A stretch of 46,196 bases of DNA from Verrucomicrobiota bacterium (GTDB lineage: Bacteria; Verrucomicrobiota; Verrucomicrobiia; Chthoniobacterales; Terrimicrobiaceae): positions 1-46,196 of the forward strand of contig VFJO01000079.1 in NCBI GenBank assembly GCA_009886045.1, given 5' to 3'. The notes beneath the pieces are model-generated. The model was not told where the DNA came from. It made no database searches and saw only the letters and a list, made by a program, of their open reading frames with translations. Made by a program: the position numbers and the translations under genes. Shown one piece after another: positions 24,919 through 33,475 of the stretch (the stretch's first letter is position 1; each line of letters begins with the position of its first letter).

Positions 24919-26094
24919 TTAAGCCCAGAGATTCAATTTACCCTCTCGAATGGTATCAGGGGGGGGTTGTTGAATGCTGGCAGTTTGTTTGGGGTTTGCC
25001 GAGGGAGTTCTATTCGTAAGAGTGGTCGGATCGGACTCCGATTGATATGAGTGTCGATTTTGTTGTTGAAAGGCGGTATCATTTTGGCGGGAGAGACCAT
25101 CTTGAAAATTGGACTCGCCGAATTGGATATTCTGCGTTCGATGTGTAGCAGTAAAATCCGGCCAAGCTTTTTGGAGAGCCTCTCGGAGCTCGGGAGATTC
25201 CGTAATGAAGGTCGAGCGGATTTCTCCAGCGCGGAGGTTGAGGCGAATGCGGACAGATTCGTTTTCCCCCACAGGGATATCTAACTGAAGTTGGGATTGT
25301 CCCGATTGCTTGAATTTTTCAAGTTCTGGAGGCAGGGCTTTGAAAAGTGCGGTGGCCTTTGCGGTTGGGCTTGCGGAGTTGGAGCGGGCCTCCCCCGGTA
25401 TAAGTGCCGAGGGATTACCAGACGCGAGTTGAGAAAAGTTGGTTTCGGATTCTGAATTGGAGCCGGAAATAGGCGTCACAGCCATGCGATCAATCGAAGC
25501 GACGGAAGCCAATCGGCTCACCGAAGTGATGGCAGTATCACGAACCATGTTGGGGTTCGCGGAGCCTTGCATTTCATCGAATGGAGCGAGCGAGATCATC
25601 TCATCTTCATTCATAGCATTTTCCATGCCATCGGCGTTTTTTTTGGCCGTGTCGAGAAGGTTGGAATAGGTGGTGTCCGCTTCAGTTTTTTCCTCGGCAA
25701 TTTGCGAGTCGATTTCCTCCACGACCTCTTTTTGAGCTTCTTTTTGCTTTAGGCTCTGAGTTGAGGTGTCTGGCGCATCCGATGGGGTTTTCTTTGTTGG
25801 GCTTCCCTCAAGGGAGGGTGCGGCAACTTCTGGTAGATCGGGTTGAGTTGGTGTTTGAGGAGCTGCGGCAACTAATGCCGCGTCCGCGGCGCGCTTGCGT
25901 TTTTTGGCGGCTTCAGCTTCCTCCAATTCTTTTTCCTGTTGGTCCTTGGGGTCGCTTTTTTGAATAAAGCTTTCGAAAGAATTAAGTTCCGTGCCATTTG
26001 GGACAGCCGCGAATTGGAAAAGTCCAGCGTCGTCCAAATTACGGGCTTCGAGAGAGGCGGGCTTCGTTTGTTGTGTTGGAAGCGGGGGTGTCAT
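24919..26094 (-). CDS. fliK: Flagellar hook-length control protein FliK
   Basis: FliK is a secreted molecular ruler that triggers the export switch through FlhB. The 391-residue protein has a long disordered N-region rich in Lys, Glu, Ala, Thr and Gln, and the conserved C-terminal domain (about 265-330) with LQLDIPVGENESVRIRLNLRAG and SPELREALQKAWPDF. The tail after it is Gln/Asn/Ser-rich. Position between motE-like gene and flgD is the classic fliK site. The start overlaps the end of the MotE-like gene by ATGA. Confidence 0.9.
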   Translation of the reverse strand: MTPPLPTQQTKPASLEARNLDDAGLFQFAAVPNGTELNSFESFIQKSDPKDQQEKELEEAEAAKKRKRAADAALVAAAPQTPTQPDLPEVAAPSLEGSPTKKTPSDAPDTSTQSLKQKEAQKEVVEEIDSQIAEEKTEADTTYSNLLDTAKKNADGMENAMNEDEMISLAPFDEMQGSANPNMVRDTAITSVSRLASVASIDRMAVTPISGSNSESETNFSQLASGNPSALIPGEARSNSASPTAKATALFKALPPELEKFKQSGQSQLQLDIPVGENESVRIRLNLRAGEIRSTFITESPELREALQKAWPDFTATHRTQNIQFGESNFQDGLSRQNDTAFQQQNRHSYQSESDPTTLTNRTPSANPKQTASIQQPPPDTIREGKLNLWA

Positions 26095-26765
26095 CGTGCG
26101 GCTTGGGTGGTCTCGTTTTTGAAGAGACGAAGTTGGTCGCTAATGGTGGCGGCGCGGTTTGCGAGTGTGGTTTTGGAGTCCTCAGGAGCGTTTGGGTCTT
26201 TGGTTTTGGCCATTTGGCCGAGGATTTTTGCGACGATATCGGCCTTCATGGTTGCGAGGAGCTTGACGATGCTGGCATCGGACATCTGAGCGAGGATGGC
26301 AACGGCCTCGGCCGGCTTCATGCTTGAATAGGTGCGGGCGAGGTTGCGGACATTGGATTTTTCGGTGCTGAGCAGCTCGGTGGTCTGAGTGGTGAGGTCT
26401 TCGCGCATTTTCTCGATCTCGCTACGCAGGCGGAGGAGTTCCTGTTTCTCAGCTGCGATACGCATTTCAACAGCGCCGAGGTCTTTGGTTTTGATCTCGT
26501 AGGTGGTACGCTGCTTTTGGAGTTCTTGGAGGAAATTGTCGATTTCGGCCGTGTAGAAATCCCAGTCTTTGGATTGGGATTTGATTTTTGTGTGAGTGGC
26601 AGATGGCTCTGGAGGCAGGGTGGTCACGGAAGGCCATTTGAGCAGGAGAACGCCAGCGGCGGTGGCAGTACCGAGGATGATGGCAAGAAGGATGAGTCCC
26701 CAGCTGGAGGAGGGCTTGGAGTCGGCTTCGGAGAACGGATTGAGTGTGGGTGTGTTGGCGTTCAT
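26091..26765 (-). CDS. MotE-like protein (MgtE N-domain fold)
   Basis: A 224-residue protein with one membrane helix (about 23-44), a coiled-coil region (about 70-140) and a C-terminal domain with YSSMKPAEAVAILAQMSD and ADIVAKILGQM. This is the repeat pattern of the MgtE intracellular N-domain found in MotE, a periplasmic stator chaperone/accessory in some flagellar systems. It sits between fliJ and fliK, as MotE-like genes do in other phyla. Whether it really works as MotE is inference from domain and place. Confidence 0.82.
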   Translation of the reverse strand: MNANTPTLNPFSEADSKPSSSWGLILLAIILGTATAAGVLLLKWPSVTTLPPEPSATHTKIKSQSKDWDFYTAEIDNFLQELQKQRTTYEIKTKDLGAVEMRIAAEKQELLRLRSEIEKMREDLTTQTTELLSTEKSNVRNLARTYSSMKPAEAVAILAQMSDASIVKLLATMKADIVAKILGQMAKTKDPNAPEDSKTTLANRAATISDQLRLFKNETTQAAR

Positions 26766-27209
26766 TTATGGGATGGCGGTTTGGAGAAAGCGGGTGGCGG
26801 TGACGAAATCTTCGAGTTGTTTTTCCTCGGCGCGGGCGGCTTCGAGTTGGATATTAACGAGCCATTTTTCGCGCAGTTTGAGCACGAGTTGGTGGTCACG
26901 GTCGGCTGCGATGAGGAGTTCGCGTTTGGCTTCGACTTTTTGTTCTTCTTGCGCGAGACGGTTTTGAAGGGTGTGCAGGAGATCGCGCTGGGCATTGAGG
27001 GCGTTCCATCCCTGTTCGCGAACCCAGGCAGGGAAACGCTCACCGCTGATCATGCGGGTGAGTTCTTCGAGGTGGGCGATGGCTTCGGCCACACGGGCGG
27101 CCGCAAGATCACGGTCACGCACGGCGGCAGCAAAGACCTCAGAGGCCTTGTCCTTGGCCTTTTCCCGCAAGTCGAGGACGGTCTGGAGACTGTATTTTTT
27201 GCGAGTCAT
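26766..27209 (-). CDS. fliJ: Flagellar export protein FliJ
   Basis: FliJ is the coiled-coil stalk inside the FliI ATPase ring. The 147-residue protein is almost entirely charged helix (KYSLQTVLDLREKAKDKASE at the start, long heptad-like stretches to about residue 135), with no other domain. FliJ proteins diverge strongly, so the call rests on coiled-coil structure, length and the overlap with fliI (ATGA). Confidence 0.88.
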   Translation of the reverse strand: MTRKKYSLQTVLDLREKAKDKASEVFAAAVRDRDLAAARVAEAIAHLEELTRMISGERFPAWVREQGWNALNAQRDLLHTLQNRLAQEEQKVEAKRELLIAADRDHQLVLKLREKWLVNIQLEAARAEEKQLEDFVTATRFLQTAIP

Positions 27210-28534
27210 GAGACGATTTTAGCGAGTTCGGCGAAGCTTCGGTCCCTTGTCCATTTGTCTTCGATGGGTTGGCGAAGGAGGCTACGGATGAGCGGAGTCT
27301 TGTCGATGGCGATATCCACGTGGGCATTGCTGCCTTTCGTGTAGGCTCCAATGGTGATGACATCCTCATTTTTGCGATAGACTGCAAGGAGGTCGCGAGC
27401 TGTGCCGATGCATTGCAGTTCCTCTTTCGAGCAGATTTCGAGTGTGACACGGCTGACGCTCTCCAAGACATCCACTGCGGGGAAGTGTTTTGCGGTGGCG
27501 AGTGCGCGGCTGAGAACGACGTGTCCATCGAGAATACCGCGCACGGCATCGGCGATCGGTTCGTTCATGTCATCACCATCCACAAGCACTGTGTAGAGCG
27601 CGGTGATCGAGCCGTTTTCGGCATTGCCTGTGCGTTCGAGCAGTCGAGGCAGGACGGAAAAAACAGATGGCGTGTAGCCGCGGCTGGTGGGCGGTTCTCC
27701 CACGGCGAGGCCGATTTCGCGCTGTGCCATGGCGTAGCGGGTCACGGAGTCCATCATGAAGAGGACTTTTTTACCCTCGTCGCGGAAATGTTCGGCGATG
27801 GCTGTGGCGATGTGGGCGGCACGGCGGCGGATGAGTGCCGGTTGGTCGGAGGTCGAGACAACGATGATCGAGCGAGCCATGCCTTCGGGGCCCAGGTCTT
27901 TCTCAATAAATTCACGGAGTTCGCGGCCTCGTTCGCCGATGAGGGCGATGACGTTGATGTCGGATTCGGCGCCCCGCGCGATCATGCCGAGCAGTGTAGA
28001 TTTGCCGACTCCAGAGCCCGCAAAAATGCCTAGGCGCTGACCGCGACCCACGGGGGTGAAAAGATCGAGGGATTTCACGCCGGTTTGGAATGGTTGGAGG
28101 ATGCGCTGGCGAGTGAGGGGATTGGGCGGTTGGCAATGCAGTGGGCGCAGTGTTCCACTGGGGAGCGGACCCTTGCCGTCGATGGGACGGCCGATTCCAT
28201 CAATGATGCGACCGATGAGGGCGTCACTCACATTGATGCCTGCGGCGCGGCCTGTGGCAGCGACTTCGCAACCTGCGTGGATTTCCTGCATCTCGCCAAG
28301 GGGCATGAGTAGGACTCGATGGTCGCGGAAGCCCACAACTTCGGCTTGCAGACCGCTGAGGCGGGGCGATCGAATTTCGCAGATGTCGCCGAGCGAGACA
28401 TTGGGGCCGATGGACTCAATCACGAGGCCCGTGACTTGTACGACTTCGCCCATTCGCACCAGTGGGGTGGTGGATTCGATACGACCGCGCAGATTTTGCA
28501 TGAGCGCGGGCAGAATGGGCGAACTTGAGTTCAT
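27206..28534 (-). CDS. fliI: Flagellum-specific ATPase FliI
   Basis: FliI is the hexameric ATPase of flagellar export, related to the F1 beta subunit. The 442-residue protein has Walker A GSGVGKST at 173-180, Walker B VLFMMDSVTR at 257-266, and the ALIGERGRELREF and PPTSRGYTPSVFSVLPRLLERTG segments. It overlaps fliH upstream and fliJ downstream by four bases each, typical for the soluble export complex. Confidence 0.96.
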   Translation of the reverse strand: MNSSSPILPALMQNLRGRIESTTPLVRMGEVVQVTGLVIESIGPNVSLGDICEIRSPRLSGLQAEVVGFRDHRVLLMPLGEMQEIHAGCEVAATGRAAGINVSDALIGRIIDGIGRPIDGKGPLPSGTLRPLHCQPPNPLTRQRILQPFQTGVKSLDLFTPVGRGQRLGIFAGSGVGKSTLLGMIARGAESDINVIALIGERGRELREFIEKDLGPEGMARSIIVVSTSDQPALIRRRAAHIATAIAEHFRDEGKKVLFMMDSVTRYAMAQREIGLAVGEPPTSRGYTPSVFSVLPRLLERTGNAENGSITALYTVLVDGDDMNEPIADAVRGILDGHVVLSRALATAKHFPAVDVLESVSRVTLEICSKEELQCIGTARDLLAVYRKNEDVITIGAYTKGSNAHVDIAIDKTPLIRSLLRQPIEDKWTRDRSFAELAKIVS

Positions 28535-29133
28535 TTGAAGGAGCGGGCCACGTTTTGGAGTTTCGTGAGGATGCGGGCATCAATCGTTCCGAATCGGCTC
28601 TTGGCCAGGCAGTCGCCGGGGGCCAGTTCGGGATCTGGTGTCAGCTTGAGGCCGGGGTATTTTTGCTCAAAATCGGCTTCGATTCCCTGAACAAGAGCTA
28701 GATCTTGAGGATGAAGTCGAATCTCAACCTCGGTGGATCCTGGGGCCACTTCGGCGAGGGTCTCGGAAACGATGCTCCGTATGGTTTCGGCATCCGGTTT
28801 AAAGCCGGCGAGCACACGATGGGTGATCTCAAGAACGAGATCTGGCAGAATGCTGGAAACCTGATGAGCAAGGGTTTCCGCCTGAGCGGCAAGGTTCTTG
28901 AAAACGGCATCTTGCAACTGTGCGACTTCTGCGCGCTGATCGGCAATTTGATTGGTCAGCGCATCGGTGGCTTCCTGAAAGCCTCGGTTGTAAGCTTCCT
29001 GACAGGCGGCTTCATGTTCCTCGAGGGCGACACGCGTATCTACGGGTTCCTCGATCACGGGCAGGATATCCCGTACGATGGTAATGGCTACTGGCAGTGC
29101 TGTGAAAGCGATTGCTTTAGCCTGCGGATTCAC
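28531..29133 (-). CDS. fliH: Flagellar assembly protein FliH
   Basis: FliH binds and regulates FliI and docks it to FliN. The frame is open from 29325 but that part lies inside fliG and contains no ATG after its first codon. I place the start at GTG 29133: a perfect AGGAGG lies six nt upstream, and the product is then 200 residues, normal for FliH. The C-terminal half (DLVLEITHRVLAGFKPD; VEIRLHPQDLALVQG) is the V-type ATPase subunit E-like domain. It overlaps fliG by 17 bp and fliI by four. Confidence 0.92.
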   Translation of the reverse strand: MNPQAKAIAFTALPVAITIVRDILPVIEEPVDTRVALEEHEAACQEAYNRGFQEATDALTNQIADQRAEVAQLQDAVFKNLAAQAETLAHQVSSILPDLVLEITHRVLAGFKPDAETIRSIVSETLAEVAPGSTEVEIRLHPQDLALVQGIEADFEQKYPGLKLTPDPELAPGDCLAKSRFGTIDARILTKLQNVARSFK

Positions 29134-30139
29134 TGGAGTCCTCCTGGGAGATATCAATCTCTCCTGCCTCGGAGAGTTGCATGATCTGAGCGATGATGCG
29201 GTCCTGGGCTGTCTCAATATCCTTATTTCGGACGGGGCCTTGGATTTCGATTTCTTCCTTGAGAGACTCTGAAGCACGTTTGGACATGGCGCCGTAGAAG
29301 GCGCGTTTAACGGACTCGGAGGCATTTTTCATTGCCACAGCCAGCTCCTGTGTTTCGACATCGCGGAGCAAACGCTGCACGTCGCGTTGCGAAAGTGAAA
29401 TGATGTCCTCGAAATTGAAAAGCCGCTTGCGGATGGCTTCACCCAGTTCGGCATTACGCTCTTCGATGCGGCCGAGGAGATTTTTGCTGAGATCCTTGTC
29501 GAGGGATTTGAGGAGTTGAGCTGCGGCTTGGGCTCCGCCGCGCTTGTGCATGCTGTACTGCTGAGGACCGGTCGAGAGATGCTTGCCGAGACTGCGGAGC
29601 ACTTTGTTAATCAGATCACTGGAGATGGAATCCATCGTTCCCAAACGCTCCACAATTTCTTCTCGGGCTTCGGGTGAGAAGAGAGGGATGATTTGGGAAA
29701 CTTGGCGGCCATCGAGGTAAGAAAGAATGAACGCGATGGTTTGAGGCTGCTCGTTTTTGATGATATTAAAAATCTGCCGCGCGTCCATTTGGCTGAGTTC
29801 GCGAACAGCATCGATCGAGTTGCTGGCAGGAAGTGCACGGAGAAGGATGCTTGAAGCCGCTTGGGGGCCTCTGGCTGCCTCTAGGGCTCGCTGGGCAAAG
29901 GACATGCCGCCGAGAGCGGTAGAGAGACCATCGCCAATAAGGTCACAAAATTCCTCAAGAATTTTCTCTTGGAGCTTAAAATCCACAACATCCATCACTG
30001 CCATCTCGCGAGCCACAGCTTCAATCTCTGGATCGCGGAGTTGTTTCATTAACTCGGGAGCCAAATCGGAGCCGACAATGATGAAAAACGCAGCGAGTTT
30101 CTGCGTTTTGGACATTGCTTCGTATTCTGCGGTAGGCAT
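29117..30139 (-). CDS. fliG: Flagellar motor switch protein FliG
   Basis: FliG links the MS ring to the C ring and its C-domain contacts MotA to produce torque. The 340-residue protein has the N-domain, the middle domain with NEQPQTIAFILSYLDGRQ (about 128-145), and the C-terminal motor domain with RLFNFEDIISLSQRDVQRLLRDV (about 250-272) and the charged helix that follows. It starts three nt after the fliF stop. Its 3' end carries the ribosome-binding site for fliH. Confidence 0.95.
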   Translation of the reverse strand: MPTAEYEAMSKTQKLAAFFIIVGSDLAPELMKQLRDPEIEAVAREMAVMDVVDFKLQEKILEEFCDLIGDGLSTALGGMSFAQRALEAARGPQAASSILLRALPASNSIDAVRELSQMDARQIFNIIKNEQPQTIAFILSYLDGRQVSQIIPLFSPEAREEIVERLGTMDSISSDLINKVLRSLGKHLSTGPQQYSMHKRGGAQAAAQLLKSLDKDLSKNLLGRIEERNAELGEAIRKRLFNFEDIISLSQRDVQRLLRDVETQELAVAMKNASESVKRAFYGAMSKRASESLKEEIEIQGPVRNKDIETAQDRIIAQIMQLSEAGEIDISQEDSSESAG

Positions 30140-30142
30140 GGC

Positions 30143-31744
30143 TTAGTTATTGTTTTTGTCGATGAGCCACTCGCGCAGGGTTGCCCCCACGTTTTCCGGT
30201 TTTTGACGGATGAGTGAGTTGAGAAGTTCCGGGGAGACCTTGAGGTTCTTGGCCACCGGCAGGAATGAGGTCGGGTTTGCACCACAGATATCCGGCAGAG
30301 CGCCCGCAGGCTGGGGTGTGTTGGTGTCGTCCACAAGTTCAAAAGAGATTTCTTCAGGTTTCGCGCGGCGGAGCATGAAGAAGAAGATGGCAAAAACGAT
30401 GCCAGCGATGGCTAGTGCGGCGATCGGGCGGATCATCTCGACATAGCCCCCTACTTTATCCGTTAGCGGGGCTCCTGCCGCGACGGTGGAAGGGAAAGCG
30501 ATTTCCTTAATGGAAACGAAGGATGCAGGATTCTCACTCTTTGGCACCTCGATGCCTAACGCACTAATTACCATGCTACGAAGTTCATTGATTTGCTCAG
30601 GTGTTCTGGGCGTGAGTTCCCCTGTTTCGGAGGATTTCTCTGCAAGGAAGACAGCTGCGGTGATGCGGGTGATGGTGCCGGGGTTTTTAACGGTGTTTGT
30701 CAGGGTCTTATTGATCTCGTAGCTCTGAGTTTTGGAGGAGCGGGATGTGTTGCTGGCCTTGTTGCTGCCGGGTTGGTTCTGCTGGTCTGGCTGAGCGGCT
30801 GTATTGGATGCAACGCCCGCGCCTTGGGCTTTATCAGCACCCGTTTCGTTAGTGGTGGAGCTGTCTTCGATGGTGACTTCTTGACGAGGCACTTGGCCCT
30901 CTGGATCGAAGCGCTCTTCTGTCATGGTCGCCGCTTCTGTATTGATTGTTGCGGAGACTCGAACAACGGAGTTTCCTGGCCCAAGGACTTTTGCAAGCAT
31001 GGTCTCAACCTTCGAGGAGAGGTATTCCTCGGTTTGTTGCTTGTATTTAACAATGCTTCCCGCATTTCCCAACTGGGGATCGGATTTGAGGTCTTCGGAA
31101 AGGACGTTGCCAGCGTTGTCAATGACAGCCACATCATCAACTTTCAACCCCTCCACGGAACTGGCTACGAGAGAGCGAATGGAATTCACTGCAGCTTTGT
31201 CAAGTTGGGCGCTGCCTGTGTCCACAAAAACGGAGGCCGTAGGGCGCGAATCGGTGCTGCGTACGAGGAGCCGGCTTTCGGGGAGAACGACCATCACTCG
31301 AGCCGATTTGACTCCCTGCATTTGTGCCACGGTGCGGCTTAATTCGCCTTGGAGGGCGCGGGTGTAATTTGTGCGCTGCACGAAGTCACTGATTCCGAAG
31401 TTACTGCGATCAAAAATCTCAAACCCCACACCATCGGCTGTGGGCAGTCCCTTTGATGCCAGTTCCATGCGAACTCGATAGACGTTTTTGGAATCAACAT
31501 AGATCGAGCTGCCGCCGCCGCCGATTTGGAATGGGATACTTTGGGCCTCGAGTTCTTTGACTACCTCGGCGGCTTCTTTTTCGCCGAGCTTGCCGTAGAG
31601 CAATTTCATGTCTGGGCGCTGGGCCCAGTAGAGCATCGCTCCGATGCCCAGGGCCACGGCCACTCCGGCGGCGGAAACGATGACACGATGGGTTGGGCTG
31701 AGTTCGCTCCAAATTTTAGTAATTTGCTGGAGTGCTTGTTTCAT
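30143..31744 (-). CDS. fliF: Flagellar MS-ring protein FliF
   Basis: FliF builds the MS ring, the base on which the flagellum is assembled. The 533-residue protein has a first membrane helix (about 21-42), the ring-building YscJ/FliF domains (KLLYGKLGEKEAAEVVKELEAQSIPF; ARVMVVLPE), and a Ser/Asn/Gln-rich insertion (about 300-345). A second membrane helix (about 442-462, IAALAIAGIVFAIFFFML) follows. The cytoplasmic tail (NLKVSPELLNSLIRQKPENV) is the FliG-binding end. Length and layout are ordinary. Confidence 0.96.
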   Translation of the reverse strand: MKQALQQITKIWSELSPTHRVIVSAAGVAVALGIGAMLYWAQRPDMKLLYGKLGEKEAAEVVKELEAQSIPFQIGGGGSSIYVDSKNVYRVRMELASKGLPTADGVGFEIFDRSNFGISDFVQRTNYTRALQGELSRTVAQMQGVKSARVMVVLPESRLLVRSTDSRPTASVFVDTGSAQLDKAAVNSIRSLVASSVEGLKVDDVAVIDNAGNVLSEDLKSDPQLGNAGSIVKYKQQTEEYLSSKVETMLAKVLGPGNSVVRVSATINTEAATMTEERFDPEGQVPRQEVTIEDSSTTNETGADKAQGAGVASNTAAQPDQQNQPGSNKASNTSRSSKTQSYEINKTLTNTVKNPGTITRITAAVFLAEKSSETGELTPRTPEQINELRSMVISALGIEVPKSENPASFVSIKEIAFPSTVAAGAPLTDKVGGYVEMIRPIAALAIAGIVFAIFFFMLRRAKPEEISFELVDDTNTPQPAGALPDICGANPTSFLPVAKNLKVSPELLNSLIRQKPENVGATLREWLIDKNNN

Positions 31745-31784
31745 CCTATCAAAACGGCGGGAATTTTGTTAAATTAAGTTTTGC

Positions 31785-32144
31785 TTAAACCTGAGCACGC
31801 ATGAGCTCTTGGTAGCTCTCCACAAGCTTATTACGAAGCTCGACCATGAGAGTGAACGCAACGCTGGATTCTTGGCCAGCGATCATTGCTTGGTGAAGAT
31901 TGGTGGCTTCGCCCGAGAGAACTTTATTTTTTTCAGTGGCGGATGTCTTCATTTTTCCGTCCACATCGGTCACAAATTTTTTCATCATGGAGCCAAAAGG
32001 ATCGGGTCCAGCGACTTGAGTTCCACCTGCGGAAAAACCTGCCTCTTTGAGCGAATTGGTGCGCTCGAGGTCGGGTTGGAAGTTCCGCATGGTGAGCGGA
32101 GCTGTCATGTTGGGGATATTGGAGGGGATAGCGGAAATATTCAT
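31785..32144 (-). CDS. fliE: Flagellar hook-basal body protein FliE
   Basis: FliE joins the MS ring to the rod. The 119-residue protein has the conserved C-terminal half (DLHQAMIAGQESSVAFTLMVELRNKLVESYQELMRAQV, here with NLHQ) typical of FliE, where the AxxSFxLMxxVRNKLxxAYxEIMRMQV pattern is recognisable. It lies 21 nt after flgC in the common flgB-flgC-fliE order. Confidence 0.93.
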   Translation of the reverse strand: MNISAIPSNIPNMTAPLTMRNFQPDLERTNSLKEAGFSAGGTQVAGPDPFGSMMKKFVTDVDGKMKTSATEKNKVLSGEATNLHQAMIAGQESSVAFTLMVELRNKLVESYQELMRAQV

Positions 32145-32165
32145 ATTTTAGAGAAAACTAAATGG

Positions 32166-32576
32166 TTAGCGACCGATGGAAAGAGCTTGTGTGGCCAGTT
32201 GGCGAGCATTACGAACAACAGCAAGGTTGGCTTCGTAGGAGCGTGTAGCAGTGACCATATCCACCATTTCAAAGGGAATGTTCACATTGGGCATGGTGAC
32301 ATTGCCATCGTCGTCTGCGTGGGGGTGCTCTGGGTTATTGATGATTTCGCCGGCGGTTTCATCACGTTTGATTTCTGAGACGCGAACGCCCTGCATGTTG
32401 GAACCAGCGGCAGCATCGAGCATGGACTCGAACGCGACGATGCGGCGCTGGTAGGGCTTGCCGTCAATGCCCTTGGTTGTATTTGCGTTGGCGATGTTCT
32501 GTGAGACAATATCGACGCGCATTTTTTCAGCGTTGAGGGCGCTGCCGGTGATGCTGCTGGCGGAGATAACATTCAT
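32166..32576 (-). CDS. flgC: Flagellar proximal rod protein FlgC
   Basis: A 136-residue rod protein with the N-terminal motif (SQNIANANTTK near residues 29-39), the PYQRRIVAFESML segment, and the C-terminal helix with NVNIPFEMVDMVTATRSYEANLAVV. It is 31 nt after flgB. The leader before the ATG is A/T-rich with no ribosome-binding site (CTTTAAAATT). Confidence 0.95.
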   Translation of the reverse strand: MNVISASSITGSALNAEKMRVDIVSQNIANANTTKGIDGKPYQRRIVAFESMLDAAAGSNMQGVRVSEIKRDETAGEIINNPEHPHADDDGNVTMPNVNIPFEMVDMVTATRSYEANLAVVRNARQLATQALSIGR

Positions 32577-32607
32577 AATTTTAAAGTTCTATCGGGATTT
32601 GAAGGAG

Positions 32608-32997
32608 TTAGACTGGACGGCCCACAATGGCGTGGCGGAGTTGCTTGAGGGAGCCGCTGGCAAAATCCGTGAGCACGCTGAAGTTCATTGTATTTTTCGT
32701 AAGGCCGAGGAGCTCGCTGTCGATTTGGACATTATTGCCGTCCGCACGAGTTGATGGGGTGAGTGTATCGGCCTCGGTCCTAGGTTCGGCCGCTGCAATT
32801 TCATCAGCGTCACGAGATTTGATGCTAGCGCGCAGTTCGTCCTCAAAGGACCGGCTCAAATCTACCCGCTTGTAGCCGGGGGTCGAGACATTGGCTAGGT
32901 TGCTTGCGATAGCTGAATGACGAAGAGTCGTAACATCCATCATTTTTTTCACAGCTGTGTAATTGTCGCTGTTGAAGAGTGAGGCCACCATTTCCAT
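32608..32997 (-). CDS. flgB: Flagellar proximal rod protein FlgB
   Basis: A 129-residue rod protein with LRHSAIASNLANVSTPGYKRVDLSRSFEDEL, the family signature, in the first third. The frame is open to 33075, but the residues before ATG 32997 do not look like FlgB, and a sigma-54-like element lies at 33010-33025, so I start here (ATG 32991 is also possible). It is the first gene of a 21-gene unit running to flhA. The predicted transcript would begin only about two bases before this ATG. Confidence 0.93.
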   Translation of the reverse strand: MEMVASLFNSDNYTAVKKMMDVTTLRHSAIASNLANVSTPGYKRVDLSRSFEDELRASIKSRDADEIAAAEPRTEADTLTPSTRADGNNVQIDSELLGLTKNTMNFSVLTDFASGSLKQLRHAIVGRPV

Positions 32998-33009
32998 GAT
33001 TGAATGATT

Positions 33010-33025
33010 AGCAGAAGCTGTGCCA
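33010..33025 (-). promoter_or_regulatory. Sigma-54-like -24/-12 element before flgB
   Basis: Minus strand reads TGGCACAGCTTCTGCT, with GG and GC ten bases apart as required for sigma-54 promoters. Only the first T of the TTGCW half deviates. The -12 C is 14 nt upstream of the flgB ATG. A nearly identical element with the same flanking ATCATT lies at 34000-34015. Confidence 0.6.
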
Positions 33026-33120
33026 GTTCCCAGAGAGTCACCACAATCCGATTTGAGGCTTGGGCAGGGGCTCAAAAGAATCGCTCAAAGAAAACTCAGA
33101 TATTTCTTAATGAAAATACT

Positions 33121-33136
33121 TTAAATATATATTTAA
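33121..33136. promoter_or_regulatory. Perfect AT palindrome upstream of flgB
   Basis: TTAAATATATATTTAA is its own reverse complement and lies about 100 bp upstream of the flgB sigma-54-like element, a usual distance for an activator or integration-host-factor-type site. It also could serve as the -10 region of a sigma-70 promoter on the minus strand with TTGCAG upstream (33144-33149). Confidence 0.3.
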
Positions 33137-33180
33137 CGGCATTCTTGTCTGCAAAACGAAGAGGCAAAAAACATTTTGAG

Positions 33181-33198
33181 GCCTCCGGCTCAGGAGGC
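33181..33198 (-). terminator. Possible terminator downstream of the 169-residue gene
   Basis: A 6-bp GC-rich stem (GCCTCC/GGAGGC, 6-nt loop) is followed on the minus strand, after CTCAAAATG, by six T. The T run is displaced, so it is a weak intrinsic-terminator candidate for the transcript of the gene ending at 33476. Confidence 0.3.
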
Positions 33199-33475
33199 GA
33201 TCCAATTCGAAAGACCAATTTCAGAGAAATTGGGATGGCCGAGACTAGGCAAAAAACTGGTCATGGCAGAAGATGCCAGAGGGGGTGTGGCATGATCGGC
33301 AAAACTTGCCGAGCTTGGAATGAGGACTGCTCGTGTTGCCTGCAGCTTGGGCAAGTGTCCGATTGTGTAAGCATCAATCCCGAGCTCGTGGATAAGGTTG
33401 TCGGTCTAGGGGAGAAACCTCTTGTGTGGAAGCTGCAAAATCGCACAGACCAGGCTGAGAGACAAATCGCGTTGT

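Larger units (their letters stand above)
33026..33475. other. 450-bp intergenic stretch with serial hairpins upstream of flgB
   Basis: Between the flgB promoter element and the next gene I see no convincing coding frame. It contains a perfect 16-bp AT palindrome (33121-33136) and, in order, five inverted repeats: GCCTCC/GGAGGC (33181-33198), CCAATTTC/GAAATTGG (33215-33233), TGGCA/TGCCA (33264-33278), CGGCAA/TTGCCG (33297-33311) and TTGCC/GGCAA (33336-33354). This may be a structured RNA, a regulator-binding region or remains of a gene. A plus-strand frame at 33235-33492 with seven Cys exists but has no family resemblance. Confidence 0.5.

Noticed and set aside
33130-33215. c-di-GMP (GEMM) riboswitch upstream of flgB
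   Set aside because: AGGCAAA and GCCTCCGGC resemble parts of the motif, but the GAAA tetraloop stem, the GACGCAAAGCC order and the second hairpin do not follow.
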